From CAZCTC01 sp964501335 (GTDB lineage: Bacteria > Chloroflexota > Anaerolineae > B4-G1 > SLSP01), in NCBI GenBank assembly GCA_964501335.1, contig CAZCTC010000030.1:1-64000 (forward strand): a stretch of DNA of 64,000 bases, in the 5' to 3' direction. The notes beneath the pieces are model-generated. The model was not told where the DNA came from. It worked only from the letters and a program-made list of their open reading frames with translations, and made no database searches. A program made the position numbers and the translations under genes. Of the stretch, positions 1-8,720 are shown piece by piece (the first letter of the stretch is position 1; the number at the start of each line of letters is the position of its first letter).

Positions 1-2561
1 GTGGTCTGATTGCATTCGTAGTCCCACCGCCGGGTCAGCAAAGATGTATACGGCGCGCTGTTGTTTTCCGTGTACTGGTAGTTGCTATAACTGAAAATCT
101 GACCGCTGTTGTTTTTGTAGTACGTAATCTCTGGCTTGGCAGTGGAGCCGACATGCTGCCAGTAATAGGTCTCTGTGAAATTCCCCTGCGGATCCAGTAC
201 CGCCGTCACTTTGCGGAACCCCAGGAAGCGCTTATCGGTCCAGGAGAAGAGCCCCCCCTGATAGCTATAGTTGATTGTATTGCTATTGCCCCGGCCATCC
301 GAGGTCGTCAACGCGGCCACGGTGGGGAAAACCATACCGACCGGCAACGCGGTGTTGACCCAGGCCGCCGACGACTTGTAGGTCACGCTGGTGTTGCCGC
401 CAATCCCATTGGCCACCGAGGTGAGCAGATCCGGCGCCAGCCCATCGCTCAACCCTGTGTGGAAATGGACCTTGCCGCCGTTGTTGTAGAGGAAGATCCA
501 GTCGCTCTTGCCATCCCCGTTGGCATCACCGAGCGCCCAAATCTCGACATTCCGATCTCCCGAGTAGCCCCAACCGGTAGTCTGGGACGTCCCTGCATAG
601 ACGCCATAGCCATTCGAGGTCGCGGTGTTGAGGGCCACCTGGCCATTATTGTTCCAAACCAACATAAAATCGCTCTTGCCGTCGCCATTCGCGTCACTGA
701 CAAACCATTGGTGATAGGCGGGATCACCAGAATAGCCCCAACCATTCGTCTGGCTGGTCAGTACCGTAAATGTTCCATCCCCATTCGAGAGCGCCGTGTG
801 CAGCACTGCCGCTCCGTTGTTATTCCAGACCATCATGTAATCACACTTGCCGTCGCCATTCGCGTCGCCCAAAAACCACTGCTCCGAGTTACGGTCTCCG
901 GAGTACCCCCAACCGATCGGGGCCTGGGCGAGCAACGTATAGGTGCCATTGCCGCTCGACAACGCGGTGTGGAACTGTACCTGGCCCGCGTTGTTGTACA
1001 AAAACATAAAGTCGCTCTTGCCATCCCCATTGGCGTCGCCAATAAACCATTGTTCTGAGTTGGGATCCCCGCTGTAGCCCCAACCGGTAGCTTGTCCGGT
1101 GATGGCGTAAGTCCCATTGCCATTCGAGAGCGCCGCGTGGAGATTAACGGTGCCATTGCTGTTATAAATCATCATAAAGTCGCTCTTGCCATCGCCGTTC
1201 GCGTCACCCACAAACCATTGCTGAGTATTGCGATTACCCGAGTAGGCCCAGCCGGTACTTTGCTGCGTCAAAGCATAGGTCCCGTCGCCGTTGGATAAAG
1301 CGGCGTGCAGGTAGGCCACCCCGTTGTTGTTATACACCATCATATAATCGCTCTTACCATCACCGTTGGCATCGGCTACGAACCATTGTTCACTATTGCG
1401 ATCCCCGGAATAGCCCCAGCCGCTAGGCGTTTGCCCCACCAGGGTATATGTGCCATCGCCATTTGCCAACGCTGTGTGGAATTGCACCTGGCCGCCACTG
1501 TTGTAAAGCAGCATCCAATCGCTCTTGCCATCACCATTCGCATCGCCGACAAACCATTGCTCTGAGTTGGGATCCCCAGAATACCCCCAGGAATTGGGAA
1601 AAGAACTGAGTAAGTTATAAGTAGCACTGGAGGCTTGCCAGCCAAAAGTCATCGCCGGCAACGCCGTCCCGCCGGTAATTTTCCCATTGCTGATCGTATA
1701 ATCGTTGCCGTATTGTTGCACGCTCGCCAACAACGAACGGCCGGTGGTGGCACTGGTAGTATACGTCAGCTTGTACGCCCGGATCTTCCGGTTGACCGGA
1801 TAGCCGATGACTTCCTCTATACTGACTAACCGGGCATTGTACTTGCGCATGGACCAGGGATTGGCCGGCCCGGCCCCATAATAAGCCGTGTCCGGCCCAT
1901 TCTCGTAATGAAACAGCACCGTCGTTTCATACATGCTGTTGCAATAGCCCGCCGACCCCCAGGAAATACTCCACAAATACAAATCGTTATCGTTATTTAA
2001 GGTCCCATAGTTGTAGCAGACCAATTGCCCGGTGGGCGTTTCCACCCGCATAAGATAAAAGCGGTAGGAATTGCCAAAGGCGGAATTTTCCCCGTAATAC
2101 GTCGCCTTGCTGCCGTTAGTGCCCCAGATATACCATTTGTTGTTCGCCACATCCTGCTGGATGCGCGTATAGTTCTTGATCCGCGTCGAATGGGTCCCCC
2201 CCATGCTGGTATCGGGCAGCAACTCAGCGCCGTCCAGGTAAAAGATATCGTTGCTGTCATATTTCGGCGCGCCGCCGCCGGGCGCGGCACGTTGGATCAT
2301 CGAAGCCCCCTGGAGGCTCCATCCCACGCCCACTTGACTGCGCCCGTTATTCGAGCCATACACCAGCTTGAGCGCCGGTTCTACGCCGTGATATTGCGGC
2401 ACCACAATCGGAATTTCCAACGAGAAGGTCCCGTAGTACGGGTCTACACTGCCACTTCCCCCCATCCCGCCACCCCCGGCGGCCGCCACCGGTGCAATAT
2501 TAGTCAGGAGCAAGGCAATAACCGTCAACCAACTGCCAAAAATCATCAACCGCTTAATCAT
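1..2561 (-). CDS. SpvB/FG-GAP/TcdB-type secreted toxin, 3' end off the window
   Basis: About 853 codons lie in the window, in one open frame that runs off the left edge. The ATG at 2561-2559 overlaps the end of the upstream gene by 8 bases, which suggests translational coupling. A signal peptide (residues 1 to about 28, ending in an Ala-rich cleavage region) is followed by a SpvB-like segment (YYGTFSLEIPIVVPQYHG, near residue 40). Seven or more FG-GAP/VCBS-type repeats follow, each with a calcium-binding-like DANGDGKSD core and recurring about every 168 bases between roughly 1600 and 500. The part nearest the edge (WTDKRFLGFRKVTAVLD) resembles the TcdB middle domain. The family includes Tc toxin B components and RHS-type toxins, which form shells around a toxic C-terminus. 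That C-terminus is outside the window, so the activity is unknown. It is likely a host gene. Confidence 0.85.
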   Translation of the reverse strand, partial: MIKRLMIFGSWLTVIALLLTNIAPVAAAGGGGMGGSGSVDPYYGTFSLEIPIVVPQYHGVEPALKLVYGSNNGRSQVGVGWSLQGASMIQRAAPGGGAPKYDSNDIFYLDGAELLPDTSMGGTHSTRIKNYTRIQQDVANNKWYIWGTNGSKATYYGENSAFGNSYRFYLMRVETPTGQLVCYNYGTLNNDNDLYLWSISWGSAGYCNSMYETTVLFHYENGPDTAYYGAGPANPWSMRKYNARLVSIEEVIGYPVNRKIRAYKLTYTTSATTGRSLLASVQQYGNDYTISNGKITGGTALPAMTFGWQASSATYNLLSSFPNSWGYSGDPNSEQWFVGDANGDGKSDWMLLYNSGGQVQFHTALANGDGTYTLVGQTPSGWGYSGDRNSEQWFVADANGDGKSDYMMVYNNNGVAYLHAALSNGDGTYALTQQSTGWAYSGNRNTQQWFVGDANGDGKSDFMMIYNSNGTVNLHAALSNGNGTYAITGQATGWGYSGDPNSEQWFIGDANGDGKSDFMFLYNNAGQVQFHTALSSGNGTYTLLAQAPIGWGYSGDRNSEQWFLGDANGDGKCDYMMVWNNNGAAVLHTALSNGDGTFTVLTSQTNGWGYSGDPAYHQWFVSDANGDGKSDFMLVWNNNGQVALNTATSNGYGVYAGTSQTTGWGYSGDRNVEIWALGDANGDGKSDWIFLYNNGGKVHFHTGLSDGLAPDLLTSVANGIGGNTSVTYKSSAAWVNTALPVGMVFPTVAALTTSDGRGNSNTINYSYQGGLFSWTDKRFLGFRKVTAVLDPQGNFTETYYWQHVGSTAKPEITYYKNNSGQIFSYSNYQYTENNSAPYTSLLTRRWDYECNQT

Positions 2562-3204
2562 GGGGGCCTCCCGTTGATTGGGTATCCGGCTTAACCGGTT
2601 GGAGCGTATCGCCTGGCACGACCGGCCCTTCGACCGGCCCCTGCGTCGGCTGAGGGAGCGGCGGCGCGATTTTTCCCGGTGGCACCGGCTGTGGTGATAT
2701 CGCTGCCGGTGTCCCTCGCTCCGGGTTTACCGCCAGCGGCGGCGGTGTGAACGGATCGGGCGGCACGGGCGCATCAAGGTCGGCGCGCCCCGGTACAGTT
2801 TCCCGCAGCTGCAAGCCGCGTGGCCCATATTCTTGTTGTGCGCCTGGTCCAGCGATGCGCGTCGTCCACTGGGGTGGATTGGCGACCTGTTCCTTAGTCC
2901 AGCCCGGCGGCAATTGGCCTTGTGCCGGGGCGGGCAGTTGTTCCAGGCCCAGATCCCGTAGCCGTTCGGTGGGAGCTTCCGCGGCTTTTACATCTACGAG
3001 AGGGGGTTGACCGGCCACATCGGTCAATGGCATCGCCGCTTCGGGTGGGGGGGGAGCGGCCGACCGGAGCAGTTGCAGGGCTTCTCCGGCCGCGGTGACC
3101 AATCCGCTGTTGCCCAGCAGCAGAGTGACGATGATCGTCACACTTAGCCCGCTCCATAGCCAGCGGGTCCATCCCTGGCGGGTGCGCTGTTTGGGAGAAC
3201 TCAT
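2554..3204 (-). CDS. Exported proline-rich protein upstream of SpvB-type toxin
   Basis: A 216-residue protein with a basic N-terminus and one hydrophobic segment (about residues 16-40: LWSGLSVTIIVTLLLGNSGL), which is either a signal peptide or a membrane anchor. The rest is rich in Pro, Ala and Gly and looks unstructured, with repeated PP and PPG motifs. A good ribosome binding site (AGGAGG) precedes the ATG. It overlaps the toxin gene by 8 bases, so the two are probably made together, and it may help export or anchor the toxin. No domain was recognised. The 249 bases upstream (3205-3453) hold no gene I can support. Confidence 0.7.
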   Translation of the reverse strand: MSSPKQRTRQGWTRWLWSGLSVTIIVTLLLGNSGLVTAAGEALQLLRSAAPPPPEAAMPLTDVAGQPPLVDVKAAEAPTERLRDLGLEQLPAPAQGQLPPGWTKEQVANPPQWTTRIAGPGAQQEYGPRGLQLRETVPGRADLDAPVPPDPFTPPPLAVNPERGTPAAISPQPVPPGKIAPPLPQPTQGPVEGPVVPGDTLQPVKPDTQSTGGPHD

Positions 3205-3453
3205 CCTTCGCCTCCTGGAATTGAATTGGCGCAGGGCTTAAGCCGTTTTAAGGGAGTAAGCCCTGCGGCCTGGATTCATCCATTGTAACAAGCGGTTATC
3301 ACCGCTTTATCACTGTGCCGGCGGGAGGGGGCGTCCTTAGAGGGAGTTTGCTGCCATTTTTTGGAGAGGGTTTTTCGTTTGTTTTTTATAGACGGTCTGA
3401 GGGTGAATCCAGGAGGTCTTAAAAGGCGACTTTGTTGCCATTCCGGGGAGCTG

Positions 3454-6400
3454 TCAAAGAGAATCTCGTTTTCCCCGGGTGGCACAGGGATCGCCGGTCC
3501 GGCGCAGCGTCTCCAGATCGCGCAGCACCGTGCGCCAGGAGCTGTTCACGGCGGCGGCCAGATCGTGGACAGTGGGGGCGGCGCCTTGAGCGGCCGCTTC
3601 GGCCAGGAGGCGTTGCAGCTGTTGCTGTCGCCGGGTTACTTTGTTGGCGATCCGCTGATCCTCCGGTGCTTTTACGGTCCAGGTGACCGGCACATATTGC
3701 TCTGCTCGCAGCTGTCCGCGCAAGGGGGCCGTGATGGCGGGCAGTTGTACCGTCTGTTGCCCCATTTGCCGGCGGGCCTGATGTTGGGTATAAGCGGTGA
3801 CCAATTCGCGATGTGCCGGAATGTTGTTTAAGAAAGATTGCTGTACGGCTGGATCGGTAAACTGCGCGGCAAGGGCGTTTAATCGTTGGTAAGCATCTTT
3901 CATTACTTTCTCGGCCCGGGGATCCTGGAGAGTTTCCAGAACCTGATAACAGACCTGATAAATCCAGAAGGGATCTTCCGTTTGTTCCCAAGAATGTGTT
4001 GTCGGGCAGGTCAGGATTTCTTCTACGGCGGTCAGGGCGGCGGCGCGGGCTCCCCGAGCCAGATGCGCGGCAGCTACTCCTGCGAGGGCTTCTATCACCA
4101 TGGACTGAACTCCTAAGGTGCGGCGGATATTCAACGCTTCTATAAATGCCTGTTCTGCCGGTCCTACCGCATTTTGGATCAACCAACTTCTGCCCAGACT
4201 GATCAGGATGTGTCCCACCATGGCCGAATCCGCCAGATCCCGGGCCAGATGCAGGGCTGCCTCGTTGCATTGGGCGACCCTTTCGTTCTCACCCTGGAAG
4301 GCATAACAGAGACTTAGATTTGCCCATGTGCCGCATTCGTTGCTTCGGTCGGCAATTGCCTGAAACAATTGTAAGGCCTGGGTATTTAAGGCGATGGCGG
4401 TGGGATAATCACCCTGACGGGCGTAGAGCTGGCCCAATCCCATGAGGGTCAGCGCTTCCCCCTGGCGATCTCCCAACTTTTTCAGGAGAGCCAGAGATTC
4501 TTCGTAATAGCGTCGCGTTTCCATATAATTCCCCTGCATATAGCTGACCGAGCCTAACAGGTTCAACGTGTGACCTTCCATGTATTGGTGGCCGCTGGCG
4601 CGGTATTCCTCTAAGGCATGGCTGAAATGGAGCCGGGCTTCAGCGTAATTTCCCATATGCCACATAAGGATGCCCAGGTTATGCAGCCCTTTACTGGCGC
4701 CGGCCTGATCTCCCAGCTGGTAATAGCGGGCGATGGCTTCTTCGTAATGGCTGCGGGCCTCGATATGATCGCCTTGCCAGCGGGCGACGACGCCCAAAGC
4801 GCGTTGACAATCGGCGGCCAGGTGGGGAGCGGGCAACGTTTCGGCCAGCGTCAGGGCCCGGGTAAGTTTAGCGGTGGCTTGAATATGTTCGCCCAAATGA
4901 AGTTCGGCCCATCCAGACCAATAATAGAGTTGGGCTATTTCGACTGTGGGGGCGATTCCTTGCAACGCCCTGAGTCCTCGGTCCACTTCCGCCATCATTT
5001 GTACGTAGTCACCGCGCCGATCCGCTACTTCTGCCAGCGCCGTATACACCTGTCCTAATAGATGGGCTCCGGTATCGTCCAGGGAGGCTTTATCTAATGT
5101 AGCCTCTGCCAATGAAAGGGCTATCATCAATTGAGCGAAAGCTTCGGGATAATGATCCGTAAAGAGCAAGACGGCTCCCCAGGCCTGATGAATCTGGATG
5201 CGTAACCGGTGATCTTGTTGTTCCGGGGGGAGTTGTTCCAGGGCGGTTAACGCCTGGCGATACCAATTAATGGCCGTTTCTCCGGCATAGAGTGCACGGG
5301 CCGTTTCTCCGGCTTGAAAGGCGTTCGCCGCGGCCGCGGCCCATTCTCCGGCTTGTAACCAGTGCCGTGCTACGGTTGCTGCCACGCTTTTCTCCTGGGC
5401 CTGACTTAAAATCTGTGCGGCTTTGCGATGTAATGTCTGGCGCGTGACTTCGGGCAATTGATTATAGGTTACTTCCGTTAATTGGGCGTGGCTGAGCCCA
5501 TATCCCCGGGCGGTTTGGATCACAAATTCACTCTGTTCCAGCCCTTGCAATATCGGCAGTAACTCGAGCGGAGCTATAGCCAGGAGCGCACTTAAGGTGG
5601 TGAGGGAACCCGTTTCTCCCAACACGGCCAGGGCCGCCACGACCTGATAGGCCGGCGGCGTGAGTCGTTCCAGCCGGCGAGTCAGGTGGTGGGCGATCAG
5701 CGGCGGAACCTGTAGTTCGGCATAATCGGAGGTGGTTTCGTCATAGGGGGTGGCCCATTCGCCTGCCGGATTGCGATACAACATTCCGGTTTCGTACAGC
5801 CAGTGCAGCAGGTGCAGTACGAACAAGGGATTGCCCTGAGTTTCCCAATGGACTCGCGCTTCAAAACGTTCGGCGGGAAAGTTGTTGCCCAATACCCAGC
5901 GGGTGAGCGCCGCGGTTTCGTGTACATCCAGGCGGCGTAGTTCCAGGCGTTCTCGGACGACCTGGCGATCCAGGGTTTGTAGCGCCTGCCATACTTCCGA
6001 TCGAGCCCGGGCTTCGGCACCCCGGTAACTTCCTATGATCAAAATCGGCGCATTTCGGAGCCGTTGGGCGACTTCGGGTTCAACGGCAAGGCTGTCGGAA
6101 TCAATCTTATGCAGATCTTCCAGGAGCAGCACCAGGGGGTGTAACTGGGACCAGCCCCGCAGAAGCTGCACCTGAGCTTCCAGCAGGCGGGGGCCGGCCT
6201 GTTCATGGTCCACAGCGGGCGGCGTTCCCAATTGAGGCAGCCAGGTATGCAGTTCCGGGATCAACTGTCCCAGCACCTGGAGCCAGATCGGCGCGACGAC
6301 CTGAGCCAGTTGTTCTGCGCGCAACGGCGTGAGGCCGCTGCGGATCAAGGCGATCAAGATCGCAAAGGGTCCGGTTGTTTCATTCCGGCTCCAGAGGACT

Positions 6401-7422
6401 TCCACGCCGCGCCAGGCGGCATCGCGTGCTATTTCCTGGAGCAGGCGTGTTTTACCTACGCCGGCTTCTCCTTCGATCAAGATCACGCCCCCGCCACGCT
6501 CGGGGGCCTGTAACAGGGTTTCGACATATTCGAGGAGGCGCTCACGCTCACGTTCACGTCCGATCAACGGCAGGGCCGAGAGGCGGCCCGTCTCCAGAAA
6601 GGAATTGCCCTGGCGACCGGTCAGGGTGGGGATGTGGGAATCGATAACTTCGCCGGCGCGTTGAGCGATGGTGGCCGCGGCCTGGACCAGTTCCCAGGTA
6701 GCCGGTTCGGGGTCCAGGCCTAATTCATCGCGTACGAGGAGGCGATAGCGCTCGAATTGTTGTAAAGCGGCCTGAGGTTGTCCGAGGGCCAGATCTAACC
6801 GCATGATTTCCCGTTGGAGCGACTCGTCCAGGGGTTCCAGTTGGGCCAGCTGTTGGGTAATTTGCAAGGCGGCTTTGTAGTTCCCGCGTTCTTTTTCGAC
6901 CTGACTGAGACGGGTGAGGGCTCGTTGATAGAGTTGCGTGTAGTGTGCGCGCAGTGGGGGAAGCCATTCAGCGTAATAGCCAGTCAGCAGGGTGTTGGGA
7001 TACCCGGTAATTGCGGCCCGAAGGGTGGCGATGGCCATACTGCGCCCGATTGTGGAGGACAGGCCTGTCTGGACCGCAGTGTGGAAAGCTTCGACATCGA
7101 TCCACAGTTCTGGGCCGGTGGAAATCAACAGGCCTCCCGCCGTAGTTTCAATCAATCCCGGCAGGCTGCGGCGGATACGCCAGAGGGCCGTATTCAAAGC
7201 GCGATGGGCGCGGGCTTCGGAAAGCTCCGGCCAGAGCAATCCGGCCAGAAGTGCCCGCGGTTGAATTAAACCTCGCTGGAGCAGCAGGTAGGCCAACAAT
7301 TCGCGGGCTTTGAGTGAGGTGGGCAGGACCATTGGCGTGTGGTCCTGTTCGATGCGTAAGGTACCCAACAGATAAGCTCGCCAGTGGGTTGTAGGGGTGG
7401 TTGAAAATTGCGATTCTGGCAC
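3454..7422 (-). CDS. BTAD/AfsR-type transcriptional regulator with AAA ATPase and TPR domains
   Basis: A 1322-residue regulator. The N-terminal 100 residues form an OmpR-like winged helix (motif KARELLAYLLLQRGL), followed by a bacterial transcriptional activation (BTAD) domain to about residue 260. Then comes an AAA/NACHT-like ATPase with Walker A GEAGVGKT near residue 320, and a long TPR array (repeats such as YAEARLHFSHALEEYR) up to about residue 1150. A small basic helix-turn-helix-like region ends the protein. Large BTAD-ATPase-TPR regulators are numerous in Chloroflexota and Actinobacteria and control secondary metabolism or secreted factors. I chose GTG at 7422, which has GGAG six bases upstream; the open frame continues to an ATG at 7524 but without a good binding site. 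Control of the downstream toxin genes is inferred only from proximity. Confidence 0.88.
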   Translation of the reverse strand: MPESQFSTTPTTHWRAYLLGTLRIEQDHTPMVLPTSLKARELLAYLLLQRGLIQPRALLAGLLWPELSEARAHRALNTALWRIRRSLPGLIETTAGGLLISTGPELWIDVEAFHTAVQTGLSSTIGRSMAIATLRAAITGYPNTLLTGYYAEWLPPLRAHYTQLYQRALTRLSQVEKERGNYKAALQITQQLAQLEPLDESLQREIMRLDLALGQPQAALQQFERYRLLVRDELGLDPEPATWELVQAAATIAQRAGEVIDSHIPTLTGRQGNSFLETGRLSALPLIGRERERERLLEYVETLLQAPERGGGVILIEGEAGVGKTRLLQEIARDAAWRGVEVLWSRNETTGPFAILIALIRSGLTPLRAEQLAQVVAPIWLQVLGQLIPELHTWLPQLGTPPAVDHEQAGPRLLEAQVQLLRGWSQLHPLVLLLEDLHKIDSDSLAVEPEVAQRLRNAPILIIGSYRGAEARARSEVWQALQTLDRQVVRERLELRRLDVHETAALTRWVLGNNFPAERFEARVHWETQGNPLFVLHLLHWLYETGMLYRNPAGEWATPYDETTSDYAELQVPPLIAHHLTRRLERLTPPAYQVVAALAVLGETGSLTTLSALLAIAPLELLPILQGLEQSEFVIQTARGYGLSHAQLTEVTYNQLPEVTRQTLHRKAAQILSQAQEKSVAATVARHWLQAGEWAAAAANAFQAGETARALYAGETAINWYRQALTALEQLPPEQQDHRLRIQIHQAWGAVLLFTDHYPEAFAQLMIALSLAEATLDKASLDDTGAHLLGQVYTALAEVADRRGDYVQMMAEVDRGLRALQGIAPTVEIAQLYYWSGWAELHLGEHIQATAKLTRALTLAETLPAPHLAADCQRALGVVARWQGDHIEARSHYEEAIARYYQLGDQAGASKGLHNLGILMWHMGNYAEARLHFSHALEEYRASGHQYMEGHTLNLLGSVSYMQGNYMETRRYYEESLALLKKLGDRQGEALTLMGLGQLYARQGDYPTAIALNTQALQLFQAIADRSNECGTWANLSLCYAFQGENERVAQCNEAALHLARDLADSAMVGHILISLGRSWLIQNAVGPAEQAFIEALNIRRTLGVQSMVIEALAGVAAAHLARGARAAALTAVEEILTCPTTHSWEQTEDPFWIYQVCYQVLETLQDPRAEKVMKDAYQRLNALAAQFTDPAVQQSFLNNIPAHRELVTAYTQHQARRQMGQQTVQLPAITAPLRGQLRAEQYVPVTWTVKAPEDQRIANKVTRRQQQLQRLLAEAAAQGAAPTVHDLAAAVNSSWRTVLRDLETLRRTGDPCATRGKRDSL

Positions 7423-7553
7423 GGCATCTCCTGAGTCGGGAGGATGGGATAGAGATATTGTAATCGAAATCAGCCAACAGTAGATCTTGCCCGGCAGTCT
7501 TTCGTTAAAACGGTGGAAACTCAACCTGGATGGGGAGAGGATTTTAGGCTCGC

Positions 7554-7581
7554 TTGACAGTTTTAGCCTTTATGCTAGAAT
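7554..7581 (+). promoter_or_regulatory. Sigma70 promoter of tRNA-Glu
   Basis: A -35 box TTGACA (7554-7559), a 16-base spacer and a -10 box TAGAAT (7576-7581) lie 15 bases before the tRNA. Confidence 0.85.
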
Positions 7582-7596
7582 TAGCCGAGTCGAGGC

Positions 7597-7669
7597 GCCC
7601 TCATCGTCTAGAGGACCAGGACACAGGCCTTTCAAGCCTGGTACAAGGGTTCGAATCCCTTTGAGGGCA
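7597..7669 (+). tRNA. tRNA-Glu (anticodon TTC)
   Basis: The acceptor stem GCCCTCA (7597-7603) pairs with TGAGGGC (7662-7668), and the discriminator base is A7669. The anticodon stem-loop is CAGGC-CTTTCAA-GCCTG (7624-7640) with anticodon TTC at 7631-7633. The T-arm contains GGTTCGAATCC. CCA is not encoded. The gene stands at the border between host-like genes on the left and phage genes on the right. Its 3' half is therefore the obvious candidate attachment site, although no matching copy is inside the window. Confidence 0.97.
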
Positions 7670-7707
7670 CTTTTTGTAACGACCTCCGCTGTACAGGTCG
7701 CCTTTCC

Positions 7708-7741
7708 GAGCCCTTCCCTTAGCGGGGGAAGGGCTCTTTTT
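7708..7741 (+). terminator. Intrinsic terminator after tRNA-Glu
   Basis: An 11-bp stem, GAGCCCTTCCC (7708-7718) with GGGAAGGGCTC (7726-7736), is followed by TTTTTG. Confidence 0.9.
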
Positions 7742-7764
7742 GTTTCCTCAACAAGGAGTGCTGA

Positions 7765-8046
7765 ATGGAATCCATTGAAGATACCACCAGCGAACTTGAG
7801 TTCGATCCCACAAATCAAACAACCTGGCTGTCAGGAGTAGAAGCGGCTGAACTTATCGGTCGGTCTCCCGCTACGATTACGAAAGCAATTAAAAATGGAG
7901 ATATCGTTCCTATAAGACGCGGAAGGATGCTTTTCATAAAAAAGGAAGATATCTTGAAATATAAAGAAAAAATGGACCTTCTTGGAAATTCAAAACATGA
8001 TCCAAGAAGGCACGGAAATTGGCCTCCAGTAAAAACGGTCGGGTAA
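7765..8046 (+). CDS. Excisionase/MerR-type winged-helix DNA-binding protein
   Basis: A 93-residue protein with AAGGAG upstream of its ATG. Residues about 22-70 (WLSGVEAAELIGRSPATITK, then a basic RRGRMLFIKKEDI) match the pattern of excisionase or AlpA/MerR-like winged helices, where a helix-turn-helix is followed by a two-stranded wing. It is the first gene inside the putative integration site, a usual place for an excisionase or early regulator. It resembles the 84-residue protein at 8273, and the two may be paralogues. An intrinsic terminator overlaps its last codons. Confidence 0.75.
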   Translation: MESIEDTTSELEFDPTNQTTWLSGVEAAELIGRSPATITKAIKNGDIVPIRRGRMLFIKKEDILKYKEKMDLLGNSKHDPRRHGNWPPVKTVG

Positions 8047-8064
8047 ACCCCGACCGTTTTTTTA
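8031..8064 (+). terminator. Intrinsic terminator
   Basis: The stem AACGGTCGGG with CCCGACCGTT encloses a short TAAA-containing loop and is followed by a run of T. It ends the first gene's transcript and separates it from the next promoter. Confidence 0.88.
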
Positions 8065-8091
8065 TCCTCCTCTTCCAGTTACCTCAAAAAC

Positions 8092-8119
8092 TTGACACAA
8101 ACAGAACTCGCGCTATACT
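8092..8119 (+). promoter_or_regulatory. Early-operon sigma70 promoter
   Basis: TTGACA (8092-8097), a 16-base spacer and TATACT (8114-8119). It drives the leader and the gene run that starts at 8273. Confidence 0.85.
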
Positions 8120-8139
8120 GAGGTAGTAAAATTGATTTT

Positions 8140-8243
8140 CCTTCCTTTGAGAGTTGATAGCTCGACCAGGAAGGAGCCGAGATAGGCGGCGGAAAAGAAT
8201 AACTGCATTGGCAGAGTACCCCGCCTACCCCGGCGGGGTTTTT
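8140..8243 (+). promoter_or_regulatory. Leader RNA with candidate antiterminator/terminator switch
   Basis: Three elements lie between the promoter at 8092 and the gene at 8273. A hairpin CCTTCCT (8140-8146) pairs with AGGAAGG (8168-8174). An intrinsic terminator CCCCGCC (8219-8225) pairs with GGCGGGG (8232-8238) and is followed by TTTTTG. TAGGCGG (8183-8189) is exactly complementary to CCGCCTA (8221-8227), which would capture the 5' arm of the terminator. The two pairings exclude each other, as in transcription attenuators. What would trigger the switch is unknown. A plain terminator downstream of a small RNA is the alternative. Confidence 0.6.
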
Positions 8244-8272
8244 GATACCCCTAAAAATCCACCGGAGGATAT

Positions 8273-8527
8273 ATGAACGAGACGATGGACCGTAACGAGG
8301 AATGGCTTACCACCCAGGAAGCCGCAAAAGAATTTAGCTATTCAATCCCGTATTTCCACAAACTGGCCGGACAGAACAAAATCCGCCATATGAAGCGCGG
8401 ACGCTTCCTGTTCGTTAACAAAACCGATCTCCAAGAACATAAGCGCCGCATGGACACCCTCGGCCCCCAAAAGCACACATCCCGCGCGAGCGCGCCTGGA
8501 GGCACCAATGCCGCGATCTTCGACTAG
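8273..8527 (+). CDS. Excisionase-type winged-helix protein
   Basis: An 84-residue basic protein with GGAGG nine bases before the ATG. WLTTQEAAKEFSYSIPYFHK is the helix-turn-helix and MKRGRFLFVNKTDLQEHKRR the wing and following helix. It is related in pattern to the protein at 7765, including a shared short KxH-rich tail. It is the first gene after the attenuated leader and is probably a regulator or directionality factor. Confidence 0.72.
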   Translation: MNETMDRNEEWLTTQEAAKEFSYSIPYFHKLAGQNKIRHMKRGRFLFVNKTDLQEHKRRMDTLGPQKHTSRASAPGGTNAAIFD

Positions 8528-8720
8528 CGACACTACGCAGTACGCATGCGATTCAAACACCCTGGAGATCTGGATTAAAACCGGCTATATCTCCGAGGAT
8601 GGAGCAAAGGAATTGATCGACGAGGGAAAAGTCCTCGATACGCGGAAATCCCGCCACAACAGCAATGCCACCCGGCGCTGGGGAGGCACAGTAAAAGTCA
8701 GTAGATCTTCTGGAACCTGA
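8508..8720 (+). CDS. Small hypothetical protein
   Basis: A 70-residue protein whose start overlaps the previous gene by 20 bases; GGAGG stands just before the ATG. It contains a short helix-turn-helix-like stretch (TLEIWIKTGYISEDGAKELI) and a basic C-terminus. It may be a small DNA-binding protein, but no family was recognised. Confidence 0.5.
   Translation: MPRSSTSDTTQYACDSNTLEIWIKTGYISEDGAKELIDEGKVLDTRKSRHNSNATRRWGGTVKVSRSSGT

Noticed and set aside
153..1829. Several + strand ORFs opposite the toxin gene
   Set aside because: They are antisense shadows of the FG-GAP repeats: same period, low-complexity composition and no ribosome binding sites.
7423..7524. Start of the BTAD regulator at ATG 7524
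   Set aside because: It would add an unrelated hydrophobic N-terminus before the winged helix and lacks a binding site; GTG 7422 has GGAG well placed.
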